A DNA stretch of 64,000 bases from Rosa chinensis (GCF_002994745.2 NC_037093.1:7924400-7988399); one strand, 5' to 3'. Counted from the stretch's first letter, positions 24,950 through 37,988 are shown. Notes: a model not told the origin generated them from the letters alone. Made by a program: numbers and translations.

Positions 24950-25950
24950 CCTTAGATTTTCCGACGAGGGAACTTTAATTACGTTTCCAAACAGTTTTAA
25001 AGTAGTAAATGCATTAATATAAACAAACAATAACGAGGTTTGTCATTAGAGTCAAAATCCAGTAAATTGAACGGAAAGTAGTCCAGTATGTATTCATAAT
25101 TATTAATGAAATGTCTGTTTTTACCTCTGGTTTAGTTTCAACGAAGACGACAACATATGTTTCTTGACGCTTCTCTCTAAAATTTTGTTTTGGTGTCCTT
25201 TTACATAGTTAACTTACATGACTTGTGTTTTGTACCTTTTAGTGAATCCAAATAAAGACAATTCCTGCATAAAATGTTAGATATAGATCACTGTTTTAAG
25301 TGCAGGGTTTCATGGCGTGACTGGTGTTCCGTGAATCTTTTCATCAGTGTTGCATTAAAGAGTTTCAAGTGCCGTGAACCTGTGATTGTTAAGCATAGAA
25401 ATTAAACAATTAGGGAACAAACTCTGTTAGACTACAATTATATAGATTTGGAGCTAGCTAGTGGTGTCTGCACTCGGATGGGATGTATCCAAATTTTTCA
25501 TGTCTTATTAAGGGGCGCCATGCCATCTCCATTTCTTCAATGTTTGGTTTCCTGTTTCTTTAAAGCATCATCAACGTACCATATAATATATGCAAACCTC
25601 ATACTCAATGTTATGCAAATTCCATACTCAATGTGGTACCTTGGCAACTAAGTATAAAGTGGAGCAATTGCTTGTACCGGATTTCCCAAATAGAGATTTG
25701 CTCTTCTCATATTTTTCATGAAGGTAACTGTGTTTTGGTAAATGAAGGGATAAATTCATTAAGTTTAACATGGTGGGACTTGCCATTGGATTATGTTCTC
25801 TCTTTTTGTAATAGCGATTGGTTGGGGCTTCAATTCCCAACTTTCGATTCTATTAGTTTTCTTTTTAGTTGCGTGTTATAGGTTTGTTGTTTATTTTTTG
25901 TGGGATAATTAAGATTTAGATCCCTTCTACTACGTGTACTCTTTTTCCTT
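24950..25950. other. Intergenic, nothing recognised
   Basis: AT-rich DNA between the SINE and the next transposon. No exon chain, RNA gene or repeat end is convincing. Confidence 0.4.
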
Positions 25951-26378
25951 TTTAATATAGGGAAATTTTTAACAACAGTACATAACAAATGGATGACTCC
26001 AAAGTTCGGTACATTTTATTTCAAACAAATCAAAACAGTACATGAACTTGTAATCTCGACACACTTTTAGTACATGACGTCAATAACACCGTTAACCCTA
26101 TGCCATTATTCATTTGGTCTAAGGGTAATTTAGTACTTTCCATTCTCTTTCTCTCTCTCTTCTCTAATCTCTCCACTGCACCCAGCCTGCTTTTTCTACT
26201 CTGTGATTCAAACAACACCCATAGCAAATTTCAACCCAGACAAAGCCAAGTCCTTAAGCAATTTACAGCCCAACCCACCTACCCCTGACACCAACTCTCT
26301 CACTTACTCTTTCAAATCTTCTCTCAGCTGCACTAAAATTTGTCAAAAAAAAATCATAAGTCGTTGAAGAAAGGAATG

Positions 26379-26497
<119 letters not shown>

Positions 26498-26709
26498 GAT
26501 GAATGCCGAGTTGCAGTAGACGTTTGAGAGGCTCAGAGTGGTAGAGGAGGTGAAGGAGAGGCTATGCTCACAGCTTGAAAGCTTCATGGGTTTCCGGCGG
26601 GGTTTTCCGATTCTGGCCAAATCATGGTGGCTCACCAATGTCAGAAGCTTCCTATTGTCCTCTCTGACATATCCACAGTGTTGGTTTGTCTAGATGATAA
26701 GGCAGGGAG

Positions 26710-27642
26710 TAGGAATGGCAATGGGGCATGTTGGGGATGGGGATCACAATACCATCCCCATCCCCGAGGTCATTCTCCACCCCCATCCCAGCCCCAATCC
26801 CCAATAAAAATATATTGGGGATCCCCCGTCCCCATCCCCACTGGGGACTAAGCCTCCAAACCTGCCCCAAATCCCCAATAAGAATTTAAATAAATTTTTT
26901 TTTTCTCATATTGTCTTTTTTAAAATCAAAATCTACAACAAATAAAATTAAAACATAATTAAATTCATAAATTATAATTCAGTGAGACAGTGACTGCAAA
27001 AGTCAAAACACCATTAAAGCGAAAGTGTAGCCATTAAAGTAAAGTAATAAATGTATATATTTGTGATTTATATTATAAAAAATAAAAATATATATATATA
27101 TATATATATACGGGCGGGTTCTGAAGCGGACGTCCGCACTTGGCTAAAGTGCGGACGGCGACGCAGAGGCGGTGTTCCAGGCTTGGCCGGCGGCTCGGGG
27201 CTTGGCGGACGGAGGCCGGAGGCTTGGCGGACGGTTCTGGGCAGCGTTCGAGGTCGGAGGAGGTCGGAGTTGCAGGTTTCTGGGCAAGGCTGCAAGCCTG
27301 CAACCACGTCGCCGGCGACTCCACCGACTGCAGACCCGTTCGTCTGACCCGTGGAGTCCGTCCGGCAAGCTCCGCCGCTCCGTCGCACCCCGAGCCGAGC
27401 TGCAGCAGCGCCGTCCGCACTTTAACGAAAGTGCGGACGTCCTCTTCAGAACGCGGTCGTGTGTGTATATATATATATATAAATTAAATATATGTATATA
27501 TTATTGGGGCGGGTTTGGGTATGGGGATCACAATATCATCCCCGCCCCATCCCCAATCTTAGATAACAGGGATTGGGGATCCCCATCCCCATTCCCCATT
27601 TGTAACCATTTTCTCGCCCCATTAGGGGCAGGTATCCAACTA
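26710..27642. mobile_element. hAT-type element rich in GGGGAT/ATCCCC blocks
   Basis: GCAGGGAG is found at 26702-26709 and 27643-27650, an exact 8-bp target duplication. The element starts TAGGAATGGCAATGGGG and ends CAACTA. Both ends are crowded with GGGGAT or CCCCAT blocks in opposite order, a subterminal pattern seen in hAT elements. No transposase is present, so it is non-autonomous. Removing it restores a continuous reading through the host segment. Confidence 0.75.
27111..27460. mobile_element. GC-rich foldback element inside a TA repeat
   Basis: A very GC-rich block of about 350 bp sits between two (TA)n tracts in AT-rich DNA. Its ends are inverted copies of about 48 bp (GTTCTGAAGCGGACGTCCGC on the left, inverted on the right with AAGAGG). 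Each end also contains its own hairpin, GTCCGCACTT...AAGTGCGGAC. The overlapping open frames on both strands come from GC bias and show no family match. Confidence 0.7.
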
Positions 27643-28503
27643 GCAGGGAGAATCGAAGCTGAGAAGCTTCAGTGCTTCCAGCGAGTTTTCTGGCTAGTCC
27701 GGTCACTGTTGATGGTAAATGAGGTATGAAACTTGATCAACTCTTCGAGGTCTACATGTTTATTTACTTGGTTTTGATTTTAGTGAAGGTTTGAGAAATT
27801 TGGAGTTTTGGATGATTTCGGCCACAGTTAAATCCACCATGTGTGACTGTTGTGCTGGTCTTCCTGGCTCATTCTAGATTCAGGTCTTGCTCAGGAATGT
27901 GTTATGAGGATGTCCATGCTTGAAGATTGTTTCTTGGTTTAGAAATGTTGAATTGTGATTTTGGTGGTGATCTTTTACTATTCATAGCGGGAGTAGTGGC
28001 GGCAATGGTTGGTAGTGGTTCATACCTGGATTATGGTTTAGGTTTTGGATGGGGACGAGAGAGAGAGAGAACATGAGTTTGCTGGGTTTGAACGGGGACG
28101 AAAGAAAGAGAGAACAATACTCTCTCCTATTTTTAATTTCTCTCTTTTCATTAATTATTAATGTTAATAATCTATTAATACTAAATTAGGGAGTGACTGA
28201 TTTGCCCCTCAAAGTTTGACCAAAATCACATTGACTAACGGTGGATGTAACGACATGTACATATTTTTGGTCGAGATTACAAGTTTATGTACCGTTTTGA
28301 TTTATTTAAAAGAAAATGTACCAAACTTCGGAGTCACCCATTTGTCGTGTACTGTTGTTAAAAAAATTTCTTTAATAAATTACCCTTGCTCCGTCGGGGT
28401 TTAAGCAAAAAAAAATTCCATACTCAATGTGGTGCTTTGCTAATTAATATACTTAAATACCAAATTAGGAAAGCCTCGAGTGAATAATTTTACACTGTAA
28501 TTA

Positions 28504-28613
28504 TTTGGTCAGTCACCGTTCGATTGACATCGGACGGTTGACAGCTAAGTGATGAAATCTGAGATGAGAGCTGTCAACCGTCCGATCTCAATCGAACGGT
28601 GACTGACCAAATG
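28504..28613. repeat. 110-bp near-perfect hairpin (small foldback MITE)
   Basis: Arms of 44 bp (28504-28547 and 28570-28613) start ATTTGGTCAGTCACCGTTCG and pair with a single mismatch across a 22-nt loop. It may be a miniature foldback transposon, and a transcript through it would form a long hairpin. Confidence 0.85.
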
Positions 28614-29282
28614 ATATTTGGTCAGTAGGTGACCATGTGAACGGGGCCGTTATACCTAAGTAACCTAGCTGAACTCTCAAAAAAAAAAAAAAAGTAACCT
28701 AGTTGAAGTTACATAGTTTTGGAATCATGACACATTCAAGTAATATGGCAGAGAGCAATATAGATTAATACATATACTTATTAGTAGGGCTAGTTTGGAA
28801 TTACTGTGACTTTAAAAAAAAATGTTACTGCTGTGTTATAAGAATAATCAGCTGTGAATTAAAACAGTTTCGTATTTTTAAATAATACTTTTAAAAGTAC
28901 TGTCAGTACATAAAATAACTTTATAGTGTTTGCTAAATTATAAGTAAAAGCGTTGTAGGTATATTTATTGACCACAAAGAACATGATTTAAAAAAAAAAA
29001 ATTATTTCACTCCTTAACAAATCGATCATGTCCATTTTTTTTTCTCCTTAACTGAATTTTTTTTACCAATTTACCCCTTATATATTAAAATGCTTTAAAT
29101 AAGAAATAATTAATTAGGATAATAAAGTTAATTAAAAAAATAAAAAATTAAATTAAATGTAGTGGAAATAGGATGGGTGGAAACTCCAACAATATTTTTA
29201 ACTACCTCCTCACACACTCGAGAAAAAAAAAATTCTACATACAGAGTGTGTAGGCCAATGCAAGTGTGTGTGTGTGTGTAGC

Positions 29283-30244
29283 CCTCATCATTTGGCCCTT
29301 CGGACCTAAGCCCACCCTAAATCCGCCTGGCCCGTAGGGCCTAAGCCCGACGTGACCCTTTCATTAGGCCTGGTCGGGCCCGACCCTTTTTGAAATAGGA
29401 TAGGATATGAGTCATGCAAATGAAGCCCGACCCTACTCTTCAGCCCAGCCCAACCTTAAGGGCCAAGCACGACCCGGCCCTAAATTTATATATTTTATTT
29501 TTGTTATTTTATATTCCATAGAAATAGAAATATTGAATCAATTATGCTATACATACAGAGGTACTTAGCTAAGACATACAGAAGCATTGAATCAATTATG
29601 CTATTGAGACACCGTCTAATTGAAAAACTATAGGGTATATAATAACACCATTGGCTACTTAGCTAACTAGTACTTAGCTATAACACCCTTTAATAAATTC
29701 CTTGATATACATGATTGAATCTTAAAGTTCATCATACTACATAAATGACATCTAAGTTAATTGTAATAGCTCAGCCAGCATTGGATGATTCTCTTTTAGT
29801 AATTTGTAAGGAAACAATTAACCAAATCCCAAAATAAGTGGTTGACAATTAAGCATGTATGAAAACATAGTAAACCATAATAGACAGAGACAAAAACGAA
29901 AGCCTTACAACAATTAACCAAATCCCAGTATCTAACATCTGCTGAGAGTAGAGCTGCTGTAGCTGAGTTTTTTTTTTTTTTTTTTTCAATTTATATAGTT
30001 AGTAAAATTGTGTTTTATGTGAGTTCAAAGGCTTGACCTGGCCCTATTCGGAAAGCCTGGCCTCGCCCGGCCCTATTGACCCTTGTGGGATGGACCTTAA
30101 GGGCGGATAAGGGCTTACATATTGAAGCCTCGGCCCGGCCTGACTCGGCTCTAAACTTCGTTGACTTGGTCAAAGTCCAGCCCTACTCTACCCTAAGCTC
30201 TAAAATTTATGATAGGGTCAGCCCTAGGCCGCCCCATGATGAGG
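29283..30244. mobile_element. Probable DNA transposon with GGCCC-rich ends
   Basis: CCTCATCAT followed by GGCC-rich DNA at the left is mirrored by CCATGATGAGG at the right end. Both ends have repeated GGCCC, AAGCCC and CCGACC blocks around an AT-rich centre. No coding capacity is visible and no target duplication is clear. Confidence 0.45.
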
Positions 30245-30992
30245 TCTATGTGTATGTATTACATCTTCCGGACACCACTAATTGAAGAATAGCGTATTCC
30301 ACAATGTTTAGGCAATTTTGTTTAAATATGGGGTATACATCATTTCTCAAAGTGGCCTTTACACTAGCTTCTTTTTACACAAGAAAGGAATGCTTCACAG
30401 TTGTTGTCATGTGAGTGATCGACGACCTAAAGTTGGGGATAGTGCACGCTTCATGAGGCATCAACTAACGAATTTGTGTGAACCACTCATAAGTATCCCG
30501 TTCTACCAATTTGTCAATACCTTCACCACTTAATTAAGAGATTATGAAATAGAATATTTTATTCAAAATATTGTCAACCACTCGATCAACTTATAACTAC
30601 CTTCACAATCTCATTACCATCAAGATGGCGATATACTTTCTATCTAACCAAAATTCAATGACTTTATGAATTCATTGCAAGAAACATATTATGGGAGGGA
30701 AAATTTACATTTTTCCCCTATGAGTTAATTCTAAATCTTATCATATACCGAGTTGGAGCAATAATGATTCTTGAAACAATCATAAAAACCTGTTCATTTT
30801 TCTTAGATAGATTGATCGTAAATTCATTAATTCTTTCCATTTGATGACTGGTGATGAAAGAAATATTCACTCAACTCGATAAATGTATAACCAAGCAAGC
30901 AATGAATAGGAAATGTGAAAAGGAAAATGTTGGAGGGAAAGGTTGCCAGCGGCCTAGCATTCCTCATTGAGTATTCTCACACAGAGTTTAAG

Positions 30993-31949
30993 CTACAATG
31001 GTTCCTGGGACTCAGATTTTGGTGCCACATTGAATCTGTGAACCAAGGAGGAATTTGTGACAGGGGTGAGTAATGTTAACTTCATAATCCCCGATTCCCC
31101 GTGGAAGAGGGAGGCCTCAAAGAAACCATTAGCGTCTGTTGTGGCAGAAGTCGAATCGAAAGCCCACAAACCCCATTCATGTAGTAACTTGTCCACAACA
31201 TTACCAGTGGCCAAGTTTTTGAAATTGTAATCGGTTAAGCACATTCTGTAACATCCTTGAGGTTGCCATGCAGACCAAATCACAATTCCTTGAATTTGTG
31301 GGTGAGAATGTACCTCCCTTAGAATCTGCTCCAAGTACCATGCCTGCCCATATGAAATTCAACACAGATTAGTTAAGTTAAAGAAACTACCTACTAAAAC
31401 CGAATTGTATTACTCAATTACTTTTAATTGTATCACTCAATTATTTTACCTGATTAGGACCACTTTGCACATATAATTCTGTAATCCAAATGGGCACTTT
31501 CGCAGTGGCAAGATAATCAATACTCAATAGAAGCCCTTATGTAAGGAATGTTGGGAGTAACAAAATGTGACTCAAGTCCAATCCCGAATCGGCCTCTGAA
31601 ATTATCCTTTACCCTTTTAATCCCTCTGAGCCTGTTAATGTACGCTTTTGGCGAGGCTTTCCAATCTCTGCTATCCTCAACGGTATTGAAATCATTCAAG
31701 AATAAAGGGGTTGCTCCATCAGCTTTAAGAGCCCAATTATACATAATGCCTGAAGCTGCTGCACCAATCCTTCTTTCAAAGAAATCAAAATGCAAATTTT
31801 CGTTAACAACATTCCAAGCAATGAGTTTGCCCTTGTATCTCTTCACAATATTATGTGCTCTCCAATATGCGTCCATGGTGAGTTGTTTCGTAGGGAGTGA
31901 TTTGACCAGCCTTGTTGATACTGTGGATCATCCCAGAAAATATTGTGAC
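30993..31949 (-). pseudogene. GH10 xylanase paralog 2, C-terminal exons (pseudogene)
   Basis: The last exon (31343-30993) is intact in frame and reads HPQIQGIVIWSAW, CYRMCLTDYNF and KLLHEWG to a stop. The exon before it (from the copia insertion down to 31450) contains HNIFWDDPQYQQGW, WNVVNEN with the acid/base Glu, and WITELYV with the nucleophile Glu. It has frameshifts near 31525 and near 31880 and a stop after ASIEY. The copia element at 31950 cuts it exactly where the family motif RGHN should read on. It is closer to paralog 3 than to paralog 1 in shared motifs. Confidence 0.9.
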
Positions 31950-32762
31950 TGTTGAAGGACATCGACATTAGGGCTGTCAATGGGTCGTGTCGGGTTGGGT
32001 TCGTGTCGGGTCAAGGTATTTGTCGTGTCGCAAGATACAAACCCAAACCCAACCCATTTAATAATCGTGTCAAAAATCTAAACCCAAACCCAACCTATTT
32101 ATTAAACGGGTTACCCGTTTCCAACCCGCTTAACCCATTTAACAAATAGGTCGTGTCGAATTAGACAAAATGACCCATTTAAGGGTTAACAATGCGACCC
32201 ATTTAACTAAAAAAATACATAAATTGATTAAATTCACTAAAAACTCCACAAGACGAAGAATATAAATAATTATATATATTCATAAATAATTAAATCCAAT
32301 AATTATAAAGCAAAATATTTCAAATTATCTAATCCTATGATCAAATACTCCCAACGTCCAAAAGTTCAAGAAGAATTATAACATAATCGGGTTATACGGG
32401 TTCACTTCGTGTTAACGGGTTGACCCATGGCCGACCCATTTATTAAATGAGTCATGGCGGGTTGACCCGCGGCTGACCCGCTTTTTAATCGTGCGGGTTC
32501 AACCCGCTTTATTTCGTGCGGGTTTCGAGTCGTGTTATCGAGTCGTGTCGGAATTGACAGCCCTAATCGACATTGAGTGTGCCTCTTCAAATTAGAGTTT
32601 AGTTCTAGAGTTGTAATAGGAGAAAAGGTTCTAGATTTCCTAATTTTTCAGATTCTATTTCCTTATATGACAAGATTATGTACTTTATAAATCTCTATAT
32701 AAAGGGCTCCTATTATCAATAATAGAATACACACAATTCTCGAATCATACTTTCCTTAAACA
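31950..32762 (+). repeat. 5' LTR of copia element 1 (interrupted by a MITE)
   Basis: It starts TGTTGAAGGA and ends CTTAAACA. Near its end are CTCTATATAAAG, a likely TATA box, and ATCAATAATAGAATACACAC, a likely transcript start area. It is followed by CGTTATCAGCACGAG, the probable primer-binding region. Confidence 0.93.
31969..32565. mobile_element. hAT-type MITE with GGGTCG/CGACCC subterminal repeats
   Basis: ATCGACAT is duplicated at 31961-31968 and 32566-32573, an exact 8-bp target duplication. The element has perfect 12-bp ends TAGGGCTGTCAA and TTGACAGCCCTA. Many ACCC, GGGT and CGTGTCG blocks fill its flanks. The 3' LTR of the host element has the uninterrupted sequence, which confirms the insertion. 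Length 597 bp, no coding. Confidence 0.95.
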
Positions 32763-33622
32763 CGTTATCAGCACGAGCCCTAACCCTACCCTAAAAGAAA
32801 AAGAAAAGAAAAAGAAAACCCTAAAAACCCTCCTCAATCACCAAAACTGCCGCAAGCCCTAGCCGAGCTAACCACCCAGCCCTGCAACCCCCGCAGCTCC
32901 TACGCACCCTTGCGCTCGTTCCTCCCTATCTGTGCACCAGCGTGCCTGCTGCCCCCGCAGCCCCTGCGCACCACCTGCTAACCCATGCTAGTGTCTGCTA
33001 TCCTGCAACCCGCAGCCTGCCCTCCGCGCGCACAGTTTGCCCCGCAGCAACCCGAGCGCCTGCCTTTCGCAACCGGCCTGCCTGCTTCAAGCGCACGTTG
33101 CTGCCTGTCCAGTAGCTGCTACCGCACACTGTCCCTGCTGCTGCTGTCGCCCACTACTGCTGCCGCTGCCGCTTGCTGCTGCTATTCCAACACGCGCGTG
33201 TTCTCAAGCCCCGAATAATCGAGCAAGTTTTTGTGATTAAAGTTCCTGCTTTCTTGTCTTTTAAATTTCTTTATTTGTTGCAGGATTTGCAATATACGAA
33301 CATGGGTTCGATTATTTAAGCAAAATTGTGGGGATTCACGCTAAACGAACTAAGAGTGTTCGTAATCAATGAACTAAGAGTGTTTATAATATTCGAACTA
33401 AGAGCGTTCGTAATCAATGAACTAAGAGTGTTCATAATATTCGGACTAAGAGCATCCGCAAGCATCAAATTGTGACGATATTAAACATCATTGTTTCGGT
33501 CTAATCCAAATATTCTTGGAAATCGATTTCTTGGTAGCGTAGCTCGGAAATCTTATTTATATTAGTTTTCGTGGAAGCATTGACTCCGAAACTAATTTGT
33601 TCTTGTTACACCCTTTTTCAGG
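32763..33622 (+). other. Leader of copia element 1 with GC-rich part and 24-bp repeats
   Basis: Between the LTR and gag, positions about 32816-33220 are strikingly C-rich (CTGC, CCGC and GCAGCC repeats). The open frames there have composition-driven Ala/Pro/Cys-rich sequence and match no family. A 24-bp tandem repeat follows. Confidence 0.6.
33347..33453 (+). repeat. 24-bp tandem repeat, about 4.5 copies
   Basis: The unit GAACTAAGAGTGTTCGTAAT plus CAAT, or a close variant with ATTC, is repeated head to tail from 33347 to about 33453. Confidence 0.85.
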
Positions 33623-34174
33623 ATGTCAAACTTGAATGAGCTCGATTTTACTCCATTGGATTCTATGGGCACGGGATATTTATTGCCTACAATCCAAGAG
33701 CCTTGTTCTAAAGGAACCACTGAAGACTCACAAACTGAGATAGATAATTTCAGGGCACTTACCCTGATGAAGCGCCACATTGAGATGGCATTCCAGTTTG
33801 AGTTCATGAATGACGATAGCGCTAGAAACCTTTGGGTAGCGCTTCGTGAATGTTTTAACACCATTCACAATTTTCCTAACTTAGAAGCATGATGGAATTA
33901 TCTCTGCTTCTCTAACTTTGACAAAGTTATGGAATATCGTTCGGAAGCTCTCTGCATCAGACATTGATGCATGCCTGTGAAAAACTATCACAGAAGAACA
34001 ATTGATTGAGAAAACCCTCAATACCTTCCCTGTCTATGCTATGAGGTCCTCCGATTTATTTCGGACTCATGTAAATGCAAGACGGATCAAAAATTTCCAT
34101 CAGCTAATTGGAGCTATGGCATGTGTTGAAAGGCACAGCCACGAACTTTGTGAATCGAAAATATGGTAGGCCTC
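33623..34174 (+). pseudogene. gag remnant of copia element 1
   Basis: The ATG at 33623 opens MSNLNELDFTPLDSMGTGYL, followed by a 90-residue frame with FEFMNDDSARNLWVALRECF, typical of copia gag. Stops and shifts follow, and the reading resumes across the nested solo LTR with NQPQDGYHEHH. Confidence 0.75.
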
Positions 34175-36077
34175 TGACTTGATACACATTTACGCAAGCG
34201 TACGTATCATTGTCAAGATAGGGAAATATTATGCCCAAAGTTATCGTACCATGGGGATTAGTGGCTAACCCACAATCCTTAGATTGTTGGAACTAAAGAC
34301 ACTTAGCATGTAAAAGAAGGAACAAAATAAACAAAAATTTTACTCTAAGACACCAAGCCTTAGCGATGCTCGGCTTTGGTTTGCACCGAAGCTTAATCAA
34401 AGCTATGAGCCTAGTGATGACTATTTACAATGAAGTAGCAAGTGTTACTGAAAATGTAATTTGCATTTCTAATAACTAAAATGCAAGAATTTAAATGAAA
34501 ATTTTAATTAACAACTAAATTAAATAAAGGAAAGAAAACTAAACAATGAATATAAATATGGGATTGGTAGTTGGGATGAATCCTAACCCTAATTCAATGC
34601 TCTCGATGCTAATTTGATTTACGTGTAATTTATTAAAGATGGTAGAAGCCGTACCCAAGCCTTTTCAAAGCTCAAGGGCCGAAATTCTCTTTCATGGTAT
34701 TCCTACTCCGGTTCAGGGGCCGTAGGAACTCACTTGACATGAATTAGAGCCGGTTCAAGGGTCACTAATTCACATCAAGAGGCTTAGAGTTCAAGGAATT
34801 AGGAAACTAAGCTCACCATAATTGCGATCAAGCTAATCATGTAGTGAACCATGCTTGTACTTCCCACGAATATTAAATCAGGGTTCTAGCTCTAAAATCT
34901 AAGGATATCTTCTCTTAAATTTTAATCTAGACTTATTAAAACACATACCCAAGAGTTGACAATTCCTAAGCATGCATTCTAATCAATTATCACAAAACAC
35001 AAGCATCCAATAATTAATAAATTCCATATATAAATTAAATTAAGCATCCATTACATCAAATTTGGGTTAGGGCACACAATCCTAATACCTAAGAAAATTT
35101 CTACTCACTACCCATAAATATATACATCATCAATTTCATACAAATAAAAGAGGGAAAGGTATAGAAGAGGGAGAACAATCAAGACAAGCTACCAATGCTA
35201 AAAAGCATACATAACAAGTCTTGAGATTATACTTTCTCTCTTTTACCCAAGTGGTGATTAAACCCCTTATGCTTGAAAGTGCTTCTTCCCCTTGAATTTT
35301 GTGAAATTGATGAGAAGATTAAATTTTGGTGAGGTGGATCTTGGTAAGGAGGTGTGGATCTTGGTGAGGAGAAGAAAAGATGAGAAGAATGAATCTTAGT
35401 GAGGAGGTGTGAATCTTGGTGAGGAAAAGAAAATGGAGAGATTGGGATTTTGGTGTTTTTGGAGAAGGAAAAATGGGTATCAAACTAATGGTAGTGGTCT
35501 GGTCGTGGTATGGTGATGGGAAAGGGCAGAAGCCCTCTCCTCCGTTCGGCGCTGTTCCTCCGGCCAGATTGATGAGATGCGAATGGGTCTGTGGCTTTTA
35601 TAGAACAAGGGAAGACTGGTGTGCCACGTGTCATAAGTACACTGGTTGAATGGTGTAGGGATAATGTCACGTGCTGTTGTGCGTTTGGCAGTAAGAGAAA
35701 GAATGAACTGCTGCACTCCTTCTTTGCATAATTAAACCAAATGATTAATCGAATTTCTGCCACGTGTCACCAATATACATGATCTTGGACCCTTTTAATT
35801 ATGCTAACGTCCAGCCTAATAATTAACCTTAATTAACCACTAGTTAATTAAGACTAATGGTTAATTAAGGATGCTTTGATTTAGAGCTGACGACATCGAC
35901 CTTCATTGAAAACTCTACCTTGCTACGATGATTTCGCACATTTTGCTTTCAATTTCCGCAACTCCGCTTATTTTCTATAAATAAACAAAATATATTAATT
36001 ACATAATAATTAACTTGAGTATTAGCTTAGTTTTAATATTTTAGATATAATTACCCGCATATAAATGCTTGTAATCA
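34175..36077. mobile_element. Solo LTR (family X) inserted in copia gag
   Basis: The element starts TGACTTGATACACATTTACG and ends CTTGTAATCA (TG...CA), and is flanked by exact GCCTC duplications (34170-34174, 36078-36082). At 1903 bp with no coding it fits a solo LTR. The GCAAGCGTACGTATC block near its end is common in plant LTRs. A second copy lies inverted at 56601-59362. Confidence 0.85.
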
Positions 36078-37953
36078 GCCTCAAGATGGCTACCATGAGC
36101 ACCATTCAATGGCTAGAAGAAGTCGCCATGGATGATATGATCAACATGCTCATGAAGGTAATCGCCAAAGTTGGCAAATACATGACCAAATGAGTCATGA
36201 CGTTGAGGGTTGGGGGTTGGACACCATGGTGCCACTTTTGGCCATGGTAACACTATTCCAACGCCAATGGTCCTAGGGACCATTTATATTGCGTCAACAC
36301 GCCTCAATCAAGAGAGCATCCTCTACATTATGTTTTATGGAGTACTTGATCAATGGTGATCAAGACATCGAGTTCAAAAAGACTTTAAATCTGGCGATGA
36401 AGACAAAATGCCGCAGATTTTTATTTTGAATAGTCTTTTATTTTTTCAAAAATTATGTAATGGCAATTATGCCTTAATCAATAAATGACAATTTTGTATC
36501 AACTCTTTCTCAAGTGGCGCATCCAATGAAGTATGATGTCTAGGAAAGTGATTGAGATCAGTGGTACTTAAGAGAACCTTACTCCACCGATATCTCTCTC
36601 TACTTCCCTAGTCATATTTGATTAGAATTACCAAACGGATTGAGTAACTACGATTTGTCTAAGTATGATCTTTATTTTGGATTAGACTTTGGTTAAGAAA
36701 CTTTGATGTAATCATTGGCTATTAATAAAATGTCGATTATTTTACTTGATGTCTTGGACATACCTTAATTCGAACTTTATTAGAAAGATATAAAAGCCAA
36801 TGGTTTTTATGTGGAAACACATTGTGAGAATGGACAAGAGTTCCTTTGCATCACCTCTAATGACTATGGACATAAATGAGTATTAGAGAAACTTATGTGT
36901 CGCTCTAGTGGGTTGTATTAAACCACTATTCGAGTCATTGAATCCAACCATGTCATGAGAGATGACTTATGGGATTCTGACACATATAGACTTTGGCACG
37001 ACCGTTTGGAACACCCAGGTCATGATATGATGATCCGTGATACTAAAGACTTCACACGGACATCTCTTCTTCAGAACGAAGAGAAGTGAGAATCAAAGTC
37101 AATTCAAAGAGAGCATTGCACCGCCGCTGCGCCTTGGGGCGCCGCTGCCATGCACCACCGGCTGGCCAACGCCGGCGCCGTGATCCCCCTGCGGCAAAAT
37201 CATGGCTTTGACGCCATGTATGGAGACTTGGCTCCTCTCTCTACTTCTCAAAGTAAATTGTGACATTGAAGCTCAATCAAAACCTTTATTGGTTGATTAT
37301 AAGGCCAACTTTTTGTTCTGTAAAGCCTGTTTTTTTTAGGATCAAGACCATCCTATGCAAAGGACACTAAAGAAATAATTTCATTCTTACATAGAATCCA
37401 AGGAGATTTTGTGGATCGATTTAACCAACTTGTGGACTGCTTAGATGTTTTATGGTGTTAGTTAATGTGCGGACACGCTGGTCACATGTCACGCTATCAT
37501 CCACTCGTAATGCTGCTTATGATCAACTCCTAGCCCAGAACATATGGCTACAGGCTCACTACCCAGATCATCCCATTAAGTCAATTTGACTTGATAATGC
37601 TAGAGAGTTTACATCGAAAATTTTCGATGACTATTGCGTATCATTGGGTATTGATATCAAGTATCATATTGTCATGTACACACCCGATTGGTCTCTCGAA
37701 AAAGCCACCATTAAAAGACTACGATGGTAGCTTGGACTTTGGTAATGTACACTAATATTTTTGCTTGGGTTTTGCAATATCGCATGCAGCTATGCTAATT
37801 CGTCTACGACTCATAGCAGCCACTCAACTTTTATTTGCATTACAGCTAGTGACTGGGTTCGAGTCTAATATCTCGTACTTCTGCATATTTGAGTGTTCGG
37901 TTTATATGCCAATTGCGCCGCCACAGCGCATCAACATGAGTCATTGCAACTAA

Positions 37954-37988
<35 letters not shown>

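Noticed and set aside
27068..27729. Several overlapping frames of 74-185 aa on both strands
   Set aside because: They all fall in the GC-rich foldback element where stop codons are rare by composition. No domain pattern is visible and both strands are open at once.
32985..33240. Cys/Ala/Pro-rich frames as a gene
   Set aside because: They lie in the C-rich leader of copia element 1, in two frames at once, with no conserved motif.
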